From Sedimentibacter sp. zth1 (GTDB taxonomy: Bacteria; Bacillota; Clostridia; Tissierellales; Sedimentibacteraceae), in NCBI RefSeq assembly GCF_017352195.1, contig NZ_CP071445.1, forward strand, positions 2,170,001 through 2,234,000: DNA of 64,000 nt, in the 5' to 3' direction. Numbering within the stretch: the stretch's first letter is position 1; the number at the start of each line of letters is the position of its first letter. Positions 1-8,378 of the stretch are shown in pieces. The notes beneath the pieces were generated by a model that saw only the letters and a program-made list of their open reading frames with translations, searched no databases and was not told the DNA's origin. The translations under genes were made by a program, and so were the position numbers.

Positions 1-276
1 TTTTACATACCCGCACATTCGATACTCTGGAAAAGTAGCTACATGAGAAACGCCTCCCATGTTTTTGATAACTCCTCTAACCAATTGTTTAAAAGTATAA
101 TTTCTAATCATAGAAACTAATTTGTCATCATCGAACATACCTAATATTTCATCAGGTGTATAAAATGCTAATGAATCTTTTGCAGGCACGCCATCTGTCC
201 AATGGCGGCCTGTACAATATGTATGTAATTTATATACCTGTTCTAAATCTCTATCTTCTATTTTTCTTATATTCAA
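1..276 (-). CDS. Eis-like GNAT acetyltransferase, N-terminal part (cut by window edge)
   Basis: Only the first 92 codons are in the window; the gene runs off the left edge. Translation from a TTG start gives MNIRKIEDRDLEQVYKLHTY and later GGVSHVATFPEYRMCGYVK, which matches the acetyl-CoA-binding motif of Eis-type GNAT proteins (usual form GGIAGVATxPEYRRxGxxR). The TTG is chosen because AAGGAG lies six bases upstream and no ATG is near. Family members acetylate amines, including aminoglycosides in some species; the substrate here is unknown. It is the most downstream visible member of a run of GNAT genes on the same strand. Confidence 0.75.
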   Translation of the reverse strand, partial: MNIRKIEDRDLEQVYKLHTYCTGRHWTDGVPAKDSLAFYTPDEILGMFDDDKLVSMIRNYTFKQLVRGVIKNMGGVSHVATFPEYRMCGYVK

Positions 277-308
277 ATTTTTCTCCTTGATTTATATAAC
301 CATCTTCA

Positions 309-1781
309 TTACAATTTCATTTTTAATTGCATTCCTTCTTCATATACTAAATCTTCTTTAAATCCAACACTTTTATATAAATTTTGAGCAGCAATATTAA
401 ATCGATTTACACCAATTGTTAGTTCTTTAGCTCCTTGTTTTTTAAAATATTCCACTCCCCATTTTAACATGATTTTTCCAAATCCACGTCCCTGATATCG
501 TTTATCAATTAGCACAATAGAGAAATAAAATTCCTGTTTTTTCTTATTTGCTTGCAAAAGCATCATTCCTACCGGTCTATTTCCTTCTACTTCAATAAAA
601 AGCTTATGGTCATTTTTATATGCATAAGCAATCGCAATAGTTTCCTTGGCGTCACATACAAACTCATATTGTTCTTTTGCTATTTCAAGATTTAGTGCCT
701 CATACCAATTTTTCTTGCTATAGGGAACTATACGGGTATTTTTAGGATATGTAAAAAAAGAATTTATTTCATCTCGCATTTCTTTACGAAAATATGTCCA
801 AGTACCATTTATATTTTTTGAAATTAATTCTGAATTAGTCAAATGCATATAGCATAAATTAGTTTCCCTGTTAAAATATAAAGATGCACTATTTCCTAAT
901 AGCCCAAAACCTAAACAGCAAACTGTACCATTAACCAATTCAAATCCAAGTCCAATATTTTCTTCATTAAATGTTAATGCTTTTTTCCAAGCTTTACTTG
1001 ATAAAAGTCTTCCTTCACATAATGCTAACAGTAATTTTTCCATATCTGCAAATGTTGTAGTAAATAAATCAGTTGATGTTTCATCTATTGGCACATACAG
1101 CAGCTCATTGTTTCTAAATTTACAATAATCTTTAGTATTAACATTTCTACCTTGCTTTGTTTGAAACATTTGAAGAGGTTCAAATATATACTTCATTTCA
1201 AAATCTAAAAGCTTCATTTCAGAAACACGTTCTATTATCTCCTTGCAAAATACAATGTTACTTGTAGAAAAATCAACCTTTTTCGTTCCTGGCTCATATT
1301 CAAGGTCTTCTTTACCTATAATTTCAAATACATCCTCAAAAGAATAACCATAAGTTGATTGCTTTTTCTCTTTTACTTCACGAGTACGCTCATCCAGTTG
1401 GTTATGTATCTCATCTTCTTTTAATTTAGGCATAATAACTCCATAGAAATAATCGCGCAACCCTGATTCTCCTAATATAAGATCCTTTATTTTTATTTTA
1501 TGCGCATGAACATATTCAGGTATGTACTTTTCTATAGTATCGGTTAGCATTATTTTTTTCATATCTGTTAGTAACAATAATGAAAGTGTTAACAATATTT
1601 GTGATGTTCCACTAAACAAATATGTAGATTGTTCGCTTATTAATTCACCCGTCTCACGGTTTGCTAATCCAAAGCAATCCCTATATAAACATTTCCCTTC
1701 ATGATATATAGAAACACAACCCGATGTATCCCACTTTTTTGATAAACTCTTTATATTAAAATTATTTTTTTCTATTTTCAT
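309..1781 (-). CDS. Beta-lactamase-like domain fused to GNAT acetyltransferase; hydrolase site degenerate
   Basis: The product is 490 aa from the ATG preceded by GGAG at eight bases; a GTG three codons upstream overlaps that ribosome site and is less likely. Residues 1-340 resemble the serine beta-lactamase/class C-like family in layout: a G-T-S-Q stretch (58-61) sits where SxxK should be, ESGLRDY (105-111) stands for the HTSGL motif, and F-S-T (171-173) stands for YxN. So the nucleophile Ser, the Lys, the Tyr and the Asn all appear replaced. Residues 345-490 are a GNAT domain with the pyrophosphate loop RYQGRGFGK from about 428 and the late NLYKSVGF motif. I infer a catalytically dead hydrolase fold, perhaps for ligand binding, driving or guiding an active acetyltransferase. 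The substrate is unknown. Confidence 0.75.
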   Translation of the reverse strand: MKIEKNNFNIKSLSKKWDTSGCVSIYHEGKCLYRDCFGLANRETGELISEQSTYLFSGTSQILLTLSLLLLTDMKKIMLTDTIEKYIPEYVHAHKIKIKDLILGESGLRDYFYGVIMPKLKEDEIHNQLDERTREVKEKKQSTYGYSFEDVFEIIGKEDLEYEPGTKKVDFSTSNIVFCKEIIERVSEMKLLDFEMKYIFEPLQMFQTKQGRNVNTKDYCKFRNNELLYVPIDETSTDLFTTTFADMEKLLLALCEGRLLSSKAWKKALTFNEENIGLGFELVNGTVCCLGFGLLGNSASLYFNRETNLCYMHLTNSELISKNINGTWTYFRKEMRDEINSFFTYPKNTRIVPYSKKNWYEALNLEIAKEQYEFVCDAKETIAIAYAYKNDHKLFIEVEGNRPVGMMLLQANKKKQEFYFSIVLIDKRYQGRGFGKIMLKWGVEYFKKQGAKELTIGVNRFNIAAQNLYKSVGFKEDLVYEEGMQLKMKL

Positions 1782-1802
1782 TTTTATCACTCCAAATTTT
1801 AT

Positions 1803-2621
1803 TTATTTTTTAGCACAAACTGTAAACCATTGTGGTAGTGCTGCTAATGGATTTTTAGTCCAATCGTAATATTCATCAATTTCTTCCCTAGTCATATTTA
1901 CTCTTTCTTTCTTATAAAACCAAAAGTGACCTTTATCTTTTTCGTCATGCATTTCCTCCAGACGTTTAATTGATAAACCAGAATTAGATACTGCATTTAA
2001 GATATCCTGTAAACGCCAATGGAATTCAACACCATCATCAAATGGTCCTGTCATCTCATATGGTTTTTGTATAACAATGTTTTTATCTTTTGGTCTTCCA
2101 TCTTCATATGCAAAAGGACGTGTAAAAGGATGAATTTCATAGTTTATATACACTCCGTCTTTTTTTAGAATACGATAAATGTTTTTATACATTGAATTCA
2201 AGTCATTTATCCAAACATGTACACCTTCAGAAGTATAAACAAAATCAAATTGGTTTGATTCAATTTCATCAAGTTTCATTGTGTCCTGTGCAATAAATTT
2301 AATATTTAAGTTATTTTTCTCTGCTATTTTTTTAGCATGCTCAAGCTGTTTTTCACAAATATCACCTGATGTTACATTGGCACCCATTGCTGCTAAAGCT
2401 AAAACAGCACGATTATCACCACTTGAAGGCACACAAATATTTATATCTTTTAAATTTGGTATTGCGTTTTTTATTACTTCCCACGTTTTATTATGAAATA
2501 CAGATACTGGATTCGTTAAAATTTCTCTTATTACTTCATTAGTTCGATAACTCATATACCAATCCGAATCAGAAATATCGTTCCATTCATTTATTACTTT
2601 AACTATTCTTTTATCTTCCAT
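1803..2621 (-). CDS. Class I SAM-dependent methyltransferase
   Basis: A 272-aa Rossmann-type methyltransferase. Motif I is ICVPSSGDNRAVLAL at about residues 62-76, with the SAM-binding acidic residue following in NVTSGDICEKQ, and motif II/III in FDFVYTSEGVHVW. The VPSSGDN form of motif I is typical of a Firmicute family of small-molecule methyltransferases whose substrate is undetermined. It ends 21 bases before the GNAT fusion, so the two are probably co-transcribed. A decayed copy of its C-terminus lies about 3.3 kb away at 5873-5938. Confidence 0.8.
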   Translation of the reverse strand: MEDKRIVKVINEWNDISDSDWYMSYRTNEVIREILTNPVSVFHNKTWEVIKNAIPNLKDINICVPSSGDNRAVLALAAMGANVTSGDICEKQLEHAKKIAEKNNLNIKFIAQDTMKLDEIESNQFDFVYTSEGVHVWINDLNSMYKNIYRILKKDGVYINYEIHPFTRPFAYEDGRPKDKNIVIQKPYEMTGPFDDGVEFHWRLQDILNAVSNSGLSIKRLEEMHDEKDKGHFWFYKKERVNMTREEIDEYYDWTKNPLAALPQWFTVCAKK

Positions 2622-2719
2622 GTCTATTAACCTTCTATTAAGTAAAATTCAAATTTCACATCTTGGAGAAGTTCAAATTCTACGAAAATCCTTCCATTAT
2701 TATTTTTTTACTACTAAGA

Positions 2720-3634
2720 CTATAATTTATTTTTACAAAATTTATCCCACTTCATTAACCAATCATATTGTCTATTTATAAAATTCTCGTCAACACAATC
2801 TAATCCTTGGCTTTCTATAATAGTTGCTTGAATATCAAAATGCCTAATTGCAATAAAATCAAATACAGATTTTATCTCTCTATCACTCAATGAATAAAAA
2901 CGATTATATCCATTTAAAAAACGCTCTAGCATCCTATTCGTTTCATCAAATCCTATTTCAAAATTTCTATCATTCAAAGAAAAATAATCTGTCATATCAC
3001 ATACAGTTGCTATATCATATGTAGGATATGCCATTGCCGCAGCATCAAAATCAAATAAATTAATTATTTGCCTATCATCTATAAGCATATTACCGACATG
3101 TAGATCTCCATGACAAAATCCTAATGGTAAATTATTTACTCGCCGCCATAAATCTCTCCCATGCTGTTGAAAAGCTCCTCTATCTTTATAATTCATCTGA
3201 TCTAATATCTTAATATATCTATTAATAAAAAATTCATTATCATGACGGAACAATATATTTTTATACTGTGACATAATAAACCGCATTTTGCCTGTCATTT
3301 CACCTATTTCTACAATAAGATCCCCTTTATTAGGTTCTATCCCGTCTATATATTTATATAAAACACCTACTCGATTTTCATTTTCCGAAATAAAATACTT
3401 ATTTCCATCAAATGTATCTGTTATTTTCGCAACAGGAAACCCGTTTTGATATAGATAATGCATTATATCAACCGACTGTATCGCTTGATTAAAAAAATTT
3501 TTCCTAAATAATTTTAATATGTATCTTTGGTTATTTCTATCTACAAAATATACTTGCCCTATCATATCTCGAATCAATTTAATATTATCAAATAAACAAT
3601 TATATTTTTGTTGTAACTCTTCTTTTATATCCAT
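2720..3634 (-). CDS. APH-family phosphotransferase / kinase
   Basis: The 304-aa protein has a eukaryotic-like kinase fold of the aminoglycoside phosphotransferase/choline kinase family. Visible landmarks are the beta-3 lysine in YILKLFRK (about 41), the catalytic loop FCHGDLHVGN (173-182) and the metal-binding NLFDFDAA (192-198). It begins 15 bases after the ABC-F gene and has its own AAGGA site, so the two form one operon with the antibiotic-protection gene first. Family members phosphorylate aminoglycosides, macrolides, homoserine or choline; the substrate cannot be read from the sequence. Gene order makes a drug or stress-related metabolite plausible, which is inference. Confidence 0.8.
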   Translation of the reverse strand: MDIKEELQQKYNCLFDNIKLIRDMIGQVYFVDRNNQRYILKLFRKNFFNQAIQSVDIMHYLYQNGFPVAKITDTFDGNKYFISENENRVGVLYKYIDGIEPNKGDLIVEIGEMTGKMRFIMSQYKNILFRHDNEFFINRYIKILDQMNYKDRGAFQQHGRDLWRRVNNLPLGFCHGDLHVGNMLIDDRQIINLFDFDAAAMAYPTYDIATVCDMTDYFSLNDRNFEIGFDETNRMLERFLNGYNRFYSLSDREIKSVFDFIAIRHFDIQATIIESQGLDCVDENFINRQYDWLMKWDKFCKNKL

Positions 3635-3649
3635 TTATTTTTCCTTGTA

Positions 3650-5248
3650 TTATTTATCTAGCATTACTGTCCTATTTGCGATACTATGACCAAAATTTTC
3701 ATCATGTTCTACAAAAACTAATGTAGGCTTATATATTAATATTGCTTTTTCTAATTGTTCTTTAAAATATGTATCCATATAATTGAGTGGCTCGTCCAAT
3801 AATAGCAAATCATTGTCAGTCGCTAAAGATCTAGCAATATCAATTTTTCTTATTTCTCCACTACTATAAGCTTCAATAGGCTTTTCAAATTTCTGTAATT
3901 TAATATCTAAACACTTACATATATTTAAAAACCTATTTTTAAAGTGTAATGTGCTATGATTATTATCATCAATAAGCTTGTTAATAAGTCCTTTTTTCCA
4001 CAATGGTTCTTGATAGCTTTGTGAAATTTTTATATCTTCTTGAAATCTAAGACAATCAGAATATATTTCACCTGTGATGAGTTTAAGTAGCGTACTTTTT
4101 CCAGTACCATTTTTACCACGAAGCCAAATTATATCGCCATGTCTAATTTGCAATGAAAATTTATTTAAAATCAATTTATTTGAATAACCAAAGGATAATT
4201 TTTCAATAGTCACTAAAACATCATCCTCTAATGCATTCTGACTTATAGATAAATCTGAAACTTCCTCATAGTTTTTAAGCAAATTTTTCTTTTCTTCGAT
4301 ATTTTTTTGAATTGTTCGTTCAGAAGATTTGGCTTGGCGCATAAGCTTTGCAACACCAGCATCATTTCCTCTACCACTATTACAACCATACGGTCTAAAC
4401 AAATTTTTTTGTTTATTGGCAACATTTGCCCACTTTCTATTTGCAACTGCATTTTTTTCTAATGATTTTATTTCTCTTTCCAATCTTTCTTTTGTTTTAA
4501 ACTCAAACAATTCTGATTTACTTTTATTTTCAATCCATGTGGAGTAGTTTCCTTTTTCAATTGTTATATCTGATTTATTGATTGAAATTATATGATCAAC
4601 AACATCATCAACAAACTCACAATCATGTGATACCAAAATAAATCCTTTTTTATGATTAAGGTAGTTTTGTACCACTTGTTTTCCTTCAATATCTAGATGG
4701 TTTGTAGGTTCATCCAGCAAAACAAACGAATTTTTCCTTAAGAATAGTGATATAATTAACATTTTAGTTTTTTCTCCACCTGATAATGTATCAAAATCTT
4801 GTTCTAAAAGACTCTCTGATAAATTCATCAAGTGAAATTCTTTTTTTATTCTTATTTCAATGTTAAAACCATCAGCATAAGCATAATTGTCAAAAATCTT
4901 TTGGTACTCTCCAAACCTTTTTTCGTCATTAGATTTAATTATGTCATCCATCACGTCTTCCATGGTCTTAAGTAATCCAATATTCTCTTTTATAACATCA
5001 AGCGTCTTAATATATTTGGTGATTTGAGAATAAGGGAAATATTCGATATTTATATCCTTAGAGATATGACCTTTGTCAGGCTCTAGTTCTCCACTTATAA
5101 GCTTTAATAAAGTTGTTTTACCTCTTCCATTACGTCCAATTAAGCCTAATTTCCAATTAGTATCAATTGAAATATTTATATTATTAAAAATTGGTTGATA
5201 ATATTCTTTAAAACTATAACTTAATTCATTTATTGCTATTTTCGACAT
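3650..5248 (-). CDS. ABC-F ribosomal protection protein, Lsa/CplR-type
   Basis: A 532-aa soluble twin-ABC ATPase without membrane segments. The first domain has Walker A GRNGRGKTT (38-46), signature LSGGEK (155-160) and LLDEPTNHLD. An interdomain linker of roughly 120 residues rich in Lys/Arg follows, then a second domain with GKNGTGKST, signature YSSGEIRKIDIA and LLLLDEPLNYMD. The opening segment WKLGLIGRNGRGKTTLLKL and the YFPYSQ stretch match the Lsa/CplR branch of ABC-F proteins, which rescue ribosomes from lincosamides, pleuromutilins and streptogramin A. The start has a perfect AGGAGG site that is partly sequestered by the upstream leader region, so expression is probably induced by ribosome stalling. 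Spectrum is inferred from family only. Confidence 0.85.
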   Translation of the reverse strand: MSKIAINELSYSFKEYYQPIFNNINISIDTNWKLGLIGRNGRGKTTLLKLISGELEPDKGHISKDINIEYFPYSQITKYIKTLDVIKENIGLLKTMEDVMDDIIKSNDEKRFGEYQKIFDNYAYADGFNIEIRIKKEFHLMNLSESLLEQDFDTLSGGEKTKMLIISLFLRKNSFVLLDEPTNHLDIEGKQVVQNYLNHKKGFILVSHDCEFVDDVVDHIISINKSDITIEKGNYSTWIENKSKSELFEFKTKERLEREIKSLEKNAVANRKWANVANKQKNLFRPYGCNSGRGNDAGVAKLMRQAKSSERTIQKNIEEKKNLLKNYEEVSDLSISQNALEDDVLVTIEKLSFGYSNKLILNKFSLQIRHGDIIWLRGKNGTGKSTLLKLITGEIYSDCLRFQEDIKISQSYQEPLWKKGLINKLIDDNNHSTLHFKNRFLNICKCLDIKLQKFEKPIEAYSSGEIRKIDIARSLATDNDLLLLDEPLNYMDTYFKEQLEKAILIYKPTLVFVEHDENFGHSIANRTVMLDK

Positions 5249-5250
5249 AG

Positions 5251-5310
5251 ATAGCCTCCTAATATTTATACCTAGCTATCTAGAAAAATGTCATTTCCAT
5301 GCTAGGCTAT
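5251..5310 (-). promoter_or_regulatory. Translational attenuator ahead of the ABC-F gene
   Basis: Between the leader peptide and the ABC-F start, two mutually exclusive pairings can be drawn in the mRNA. The segment AUAGCCU (5304-5310) is complementary to AGGCUAU (5251-5257), which contains part of the ABC-F Shine-Dalgarno sequence; alternatively the overlapping CCUAGC (5301-5306) pairs with GCUAGG (5271-5276), leaving the Shine-Dalgarno free. This is the architecture expected of antibiotic-induced translational attenuation. The pairings are seen directly; the regulatory role is inferred. Confidence 0.6.
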
Positions 5311-5352
5311 TTACTTTTTATAACCTGCAAATACTCTTAATTTAATAAACAT
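5311..5352 (-). CDS. 13-aa leader peptide upstream of ABC-F gene
   Basis: The short ORF encodes MFIKLRVFAGYKK and is preceded by GAGAGGAAG seven or so bases from the ATG, a good ribosome site. It ends 62 bases before the ABC-F start. Short leader peptides precede many inducible ABC-F and Erm resistance genes, where drug-stalled ribosomes on the leader change mRNA folding. Position, ribosome site and the alternative pairings directly downstream support a regulatory peptide rather than a chance ORF. Confidence 0.65.
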   Translation of the reverse strand: MFIKLRVFAGYKK

Positions 5353-5402
5353 ATGTACTTCCTCTCTCTTCTTTAATATTTTGTATAAACTTCTCTTTCC
5401 TC

Positions 5403-5837
5403 TTACAATGCAAGTTTCATCACAATTTCGCCATCTTCTATTTCACCTGTTGGAACAAACCCAAGACTTTCATATAGATGTTTTGCAACTACATTCTCTG
5501 GTACATAGTCTAAAAAGACATTATCAAATTTATTTGATGCTTTAATTAAATTAATTGCACATTCCATAGCTTTTCTTCCGTAGCCTTTACCTTGATGTTT
5601 TAATGCTATCATAAAACGCCAAACACCAGCCTCACGCTCTTTTTCGTCCCAATCAAGCATCATAAATCCAATTACTTCATCATCATTATATATAGCAAAT
5701 GGTCTCGCTTCTTCATAAAAAACCCATGCTTGTGCTAATGAATAAACATTTGGAGCAACAAAATGTTGATCATCTGGCATTTTTATTTCTAATACTTTTC
5801 TATAATTATCTTCATTTACTTTTTTTAATGTTATCAT
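5403..5837 (-). CDS. GNAT acetyltransferase, spermine/spermidine acetyltransferase-like
   Basis: A 144-aa single-domain GNAT protein. I place the start at the ATG of MITLKKVNEDN because GAGAGG precedes it by seven bases; a longer reading would start on a TTG inside that site. The acetyl-CoA loop is HQGKGYGRKAM and the C-terminal part is VAKHLYESLGFVPTGEIEDGE, ending MKLAL. The WRFMI and GEIEDGEIVM segments resemble BltD/PaiA-type polyamine acetyltransferases. The substrate is therefore a guess (polyamine or amine). It is the last gene of the four-GNAT run at 5.4-8.2 kb. Confidence 0.75.
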   Translation of the reverse strand: MITLKKVNEDNYRKVLEIKMPDDQHFVAPNVYSLAQAWVFYEEARPFAIYNDDEVIGFMMLDWDEKEREAGVWRFMIALKHQGKGYGRKAMECAINLIKASNKFDNVFLDYVPENVVAKHLYESLGFVPTGEIEDGEIVMKLAL

Positions 5838-5872
5838 TTTTATACCTCTCAATAAAAACTATTATTTGATAT

Positions 5873-5938
5873 TTCAAACTGTAAACCATCATGGTAATAC
5901 TGCCAATAACTTTTTAGTCCAATCATAATCATTCAGAT
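5873..5938 (-). pseudogene. Decayed C-terminal fragment of a SAM methyltransferase
   Basis: Read on the minus strand this segment gives YDWTKKLLAVLP-stop-WFTV-stop. It matches the end of the intact methyltransferase at 1803-2621 (YDWTKNPLAALPQWFTVCAKK) at both nucleotide and protein level, with the Gln codon changed to TGA and the reading frame ended early. No upstream part of the gene remains, only this tail. It indicates a past duplication and deletion in the block. Confidence 0.75.
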
Positions 5939-5956
5939 ATTTTTCTTAAATAGTTA

Positions 5957-6388
5957 TTAGTCAATGCTCCATGTTAGCAAATTTCCAAGTGGTATTTCAA
6001 AACCTAAGCTTTTGTACATATTAACATCAGTATCCGCGCATCCAACCCATAAGGATTCTATTTTCTGAGCCTTGCAATCTAAAAAAACAAAATCAGTTAG
6101 CATTCTTGCAATACCTTTTTTTCTATACTCTGGCATAACATAAAAATCCTCAAATATACCACTTCTAGCAAAATTAAAGGTGGAATATGTTATACAAATA
6201 GAGCACATAGCAACTAGCCTGTCTTCTTCCCTTGCAGTATAGAAGCTAATTAGTTTATTTTTTATAGCGCTTTTAAGCTTTATAAATTCATCATCATTAG
6301 GACTACTCTCTCCAATAGATTTTTTATATTCACTTAATAATATTTTTAATTGTCTAAAATCTTTTATATCAAACTTCTGTATATTCAC
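5957..6388 (-). CDS. GNAT acetyltransferase
   Basis: A 143-aa GNAT protein starting on GTG with GGAGG six bases upstream. The acetyl-CoA-binding loop is PEYRKKGIARMLTDF, preceded by the beta-4 strand FEDFYVM, and the C-terminal YKSLGFEIP motif is present. The close spacing to the next upstream GNAT gene (12 bases) points to one transcript. Substrate unknown. Confidence 0.75.
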   Translation of the reverse strand: MNIQKFDIKDFRQLKILLSEYKKSIGESSPNDDEFIKLKSAIKNKLISFYTAREEDRLVAMCSICITYSTFNFARSGIFEDFYVMPEYRKKGIARMLTDFVFLDCKAQKIESLWVGCADTDVNMYKSLGFEIPLGNLLTWSID

Positions 6389-6400
6389 AAAATTCCTCCA

Positions 6401-7147
6401 TTATTTACACTTTCTAGATGATGCTTCAGCCCAGAATGGGAAAAATCCTGAATTTATAGCTACGTTTTTTGAGTAGTTATGTGACTCTGATGTACCGTAA
6501 AATGGTACTATACCTCTACTTAATATTTCATCCTTTAGTAAAGAAACAAGGTTTGCTGCAATACCTCTACCTCTATATTCAGGTATAACATCAATGCCTA
6601 TTTGCCACATTGTTTTACTATCAGCACTTGCACCAGCCATACCCATAATTTTATTTCCATCCATAGCAGCTACTGCCAAAACATCAGGATGAATTTCACT
6701 AAATTCAAATGCTTGACCAAATCTTTCATCGTCTTTAAATTGAAGAATCTCATCTTTTTCAAACCATTTAATATTTAGTTTACTACTTACTTTTGGAAAA
6801 TTTGGATTTGGTATATAGTAATGACGTGTATTATGTATTTCTTGACCATACTCCATCAGCTTTTGATCAACTCTTTTTAAAGCATAATATGAAAAAATCC
6901 ACTCACCATCATAATTATTGAATTTTTCTTTTATCCAAGGCATAATCAAACTATCTCCTGAAAATATAGCAAGATTATTTATAGCCAAAATCTTAAGAAA
7001 ATCTTTGTTTTTACGATAAACTCTTCTTCCTTCAATAAGCTCATTTGATGTAAATATATTTTTTTTGCTTTTTAGTTCTTCTTCCCTAAAGTTGTAATCA
7101 AGTGCTAACTGTTTATTTACTATATTTTTTATATCTTTAATTTTCAT
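6401..7147 (-). CDS. GNAT acetyltransferase with long N-terminal region
   Basis: A 248-aa protein. The C-terminal 120 residues form a GNAT domain: MWQIGIDVIPEYRGRGIAAN is the strand and pyrophosphate loop, then SHNYSKNVAINSGFFPFWAE. The N-terminal 130 residues lack obvious motifs and are rich in aromatic and charged residues (GEWIFSYYALKRVDQKL). This layout resembles the GNAT_acetyltran family that includes zwittermicin-resistance-like proteins, but I hold that assignment loosely. Its ribosome site GGAAGGAAG is about a dozen bases from the ATG, so translation may be modest. Confidence 0.7.
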   Translation of the reverse strand: MKIKDIKNIVNKQLALDYNFREEELKSKKNIFTSNELIEGRRVYRKNKDFLKILAINNLAIFSGDSLIMPWIKEKFNNYDGEWIFSYYALKRVDQKLMEYGQEIHNTRHYYIPNPNFPKVSSKLNIKWFEKDEILQFKDDERFGQAFEFSEIHPDVLAVAAMDGNKIMGMAGASADSKTMWQIGIDVIPEYRGRGIAANLVSLLKDEILSRGIVPFYGTSESHNYSKNVAINSGFFPFWAEASSRKCK

Positions 7148-7274
7148 TTTGTGCTATACTTCCTTCCTAAAAATTGAATATATAATGTTCTGTTTCATAA
7201 TTAACTAAATTATTCATAACATTAATCTTTCCATTCTATGATTTTTGTATATATTTTATTTTTACGTATAGATT

Positions 7275-8168
7275 CTATTCTTTATATTCATTTTCACAAT
7301 AAAATGAGGTAACCCTAAATCCATTTTTAAGATATAGCTTCTGAGCCTTATAATTTATTTTATATGTACAAAGATTACACTCATCGTAATTTTTATTAAT
7401 AAACATATATTTAAGGCAATAATTTAATATAATATTCCCATACCCCTTGCCTTTATATTTTGACAGTACAGCTATATGATCTATGTAATTGCCATTCAAC
7501 GTATATAATCCTATAAGATTATCACTCTTCCACAACGCACCAAACTCTCCTCTGATATCAAATTCTTTCAACCAAGGTATATGTTCATCACCTATTGTTG
7601 TTTTCTCATTGCACATCTCTGATTGTTCTCTAAATGCATCTTCAAGTAAATCTAAATAATTTCTGCCATACCTATCTTCAAATTTTCTAAACTCTAAACT
7701 TTCTTCCATCTTAAAATTCATTAAATCAGCTATTTTTTGTTCAGAGCTTTTTAAACTAAATTCAAAGCCATAACCATAATCACTTTGCACAAATCCGTAG
7801 TTTCTAAAGTAATTAATTATCACTGTATTATAACCATTTACGTTTAGATATAACTCCTTACTTTCTTTTGAATTTATTGCACTTTTTATAGCTTGATGAA
7901 TATATTTTATCGCTTCAAAGTTGCAAACATCTTTTTCAAAAGAAATCTGTACAGAAATATAATCTTTGTCTTCTATAATTGTCATTACACCAACATTACT
8001 TTCTTTAGTAAATAAAAAACAACATTTTAATAATTTTTCATTCACTGCTTTTTTAAATAAGCTTGCAGCTGAACTGTTAATTTTCCTGACAAAAGTACAT
8101 ACAATTTCAGTTTGTTCTTCTGTCATATTATTAATATTTAATTTTTCAAGTTTTAAACAACTGTTCAT
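7275..8168 (-). CDS. Tandem GNAT-fold acetyltransferase
   Basis: The product is 297 aa if it starts at the ATG of MNSCLKLEKLN, which follows GGAGG by 11 bases; an in-frame TTG lies within that site. The C-terminal half is a clear GNAT domain (IDHIAVLSKYKGKGYGNIIL and QKLYLKNGFRV). The N-terminal half repeats the fold in weaker form (AINSKESKELYLNVNGYNTVIINYFRNYGF), giving a two-domain protein in which only the second half keeps a G-x-G-x-G loop. It is the first of four GNAT genes reading leftward. Substrate unknown. Confidence 0.75.
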   Translation of the reverse strand: MNSCLKLEKLNINNMTEEQTEIVCTFVRKINSSAASLFKKAVNEKLLKCCFLFTKESNVGVMTIIEDKDYISVQISFEKDVCNFEAIKYIHQAIKSAINSKESKELYLNVNGYNTVIINYFRNYGFVQSDYGYGFEFSLKSSEQKIADLMNFKMEESLEFRKFEDRYGRNYLDLLEDAFREQSEMCNEKTTIGDEHIPWLKEFDIRGEFGALWKSDNLIGLYTLNGNYIDHIAVLSKYKGKGYGNIILNYCLKYMFINKNYDECNLCTYKINYKAQKLYLKNGFRVTSFYCENEYKE

Positions 8169-8214
8169 TTGACACTGTTCCTCCAAGATTGAATATATGT
8201 TCGGTTATAATTTT

Positions 8215-8238
8215 GGGGACAAAAGAAATTTTTGCCCC
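8215..8238. terminator. GGGG-CAAAA hairpin after small ORF
   Basis: Ten and nine base arms (GGGGACAAAA and TTTTGCCCC) with one bulged base surround a five-base loop. It lies just beyond the stop of the 40-aa ORF and ahead of the GNAT gene. It could end the exporter/small-ORF transcript, although the T-run after it is poor. Confidence 0.4.
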
Positions 8239-8255
8239 ACTTTATATTATATTGT

Positions 8256-8378
8256 TTATAAATATGAACCTTGTCTGTCTCTTTTTATTCCTTCTACTTT
8301 ATCTAAATATTCTTCTATCTGTTTCATATCATATATTTTTTTATCTATTCTATTTGATTTTCTAAATAATTTTTTCAA
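8256..8378 (-). CDS. Small basic protein, 40 aa, unknown
   Basis: The ORF begins MKKLFRKSNRIDKKIYDMKQ on a TTG with AGGAGG eight bases upstream, and ends GIKRDRQGSYL. It is strongly basic, without membrane segment or cysteines, and has no family I recognise. It lies directly downstream of the heterodimeric ABC exporter and touches a 13-codon ORF whose stop codon immediately precedes its start. The strong ribosome site and consistent codon use support it being real; its role is unknown. Confidence 0.5.
   Translation of the reverse strand: MKKLFRKSNRIDKKIYDMKQIEEYLDKVEGIKRDRQGSYL

Noticed and set aside
5873-5938. TGA codons in the methyltransferase remnant as selenocysteine
   Set aside because: A second stop follows within a few codons, no N-terminal part remains, and no SECIS-like hairpin is visible; decay is the simpler reading.
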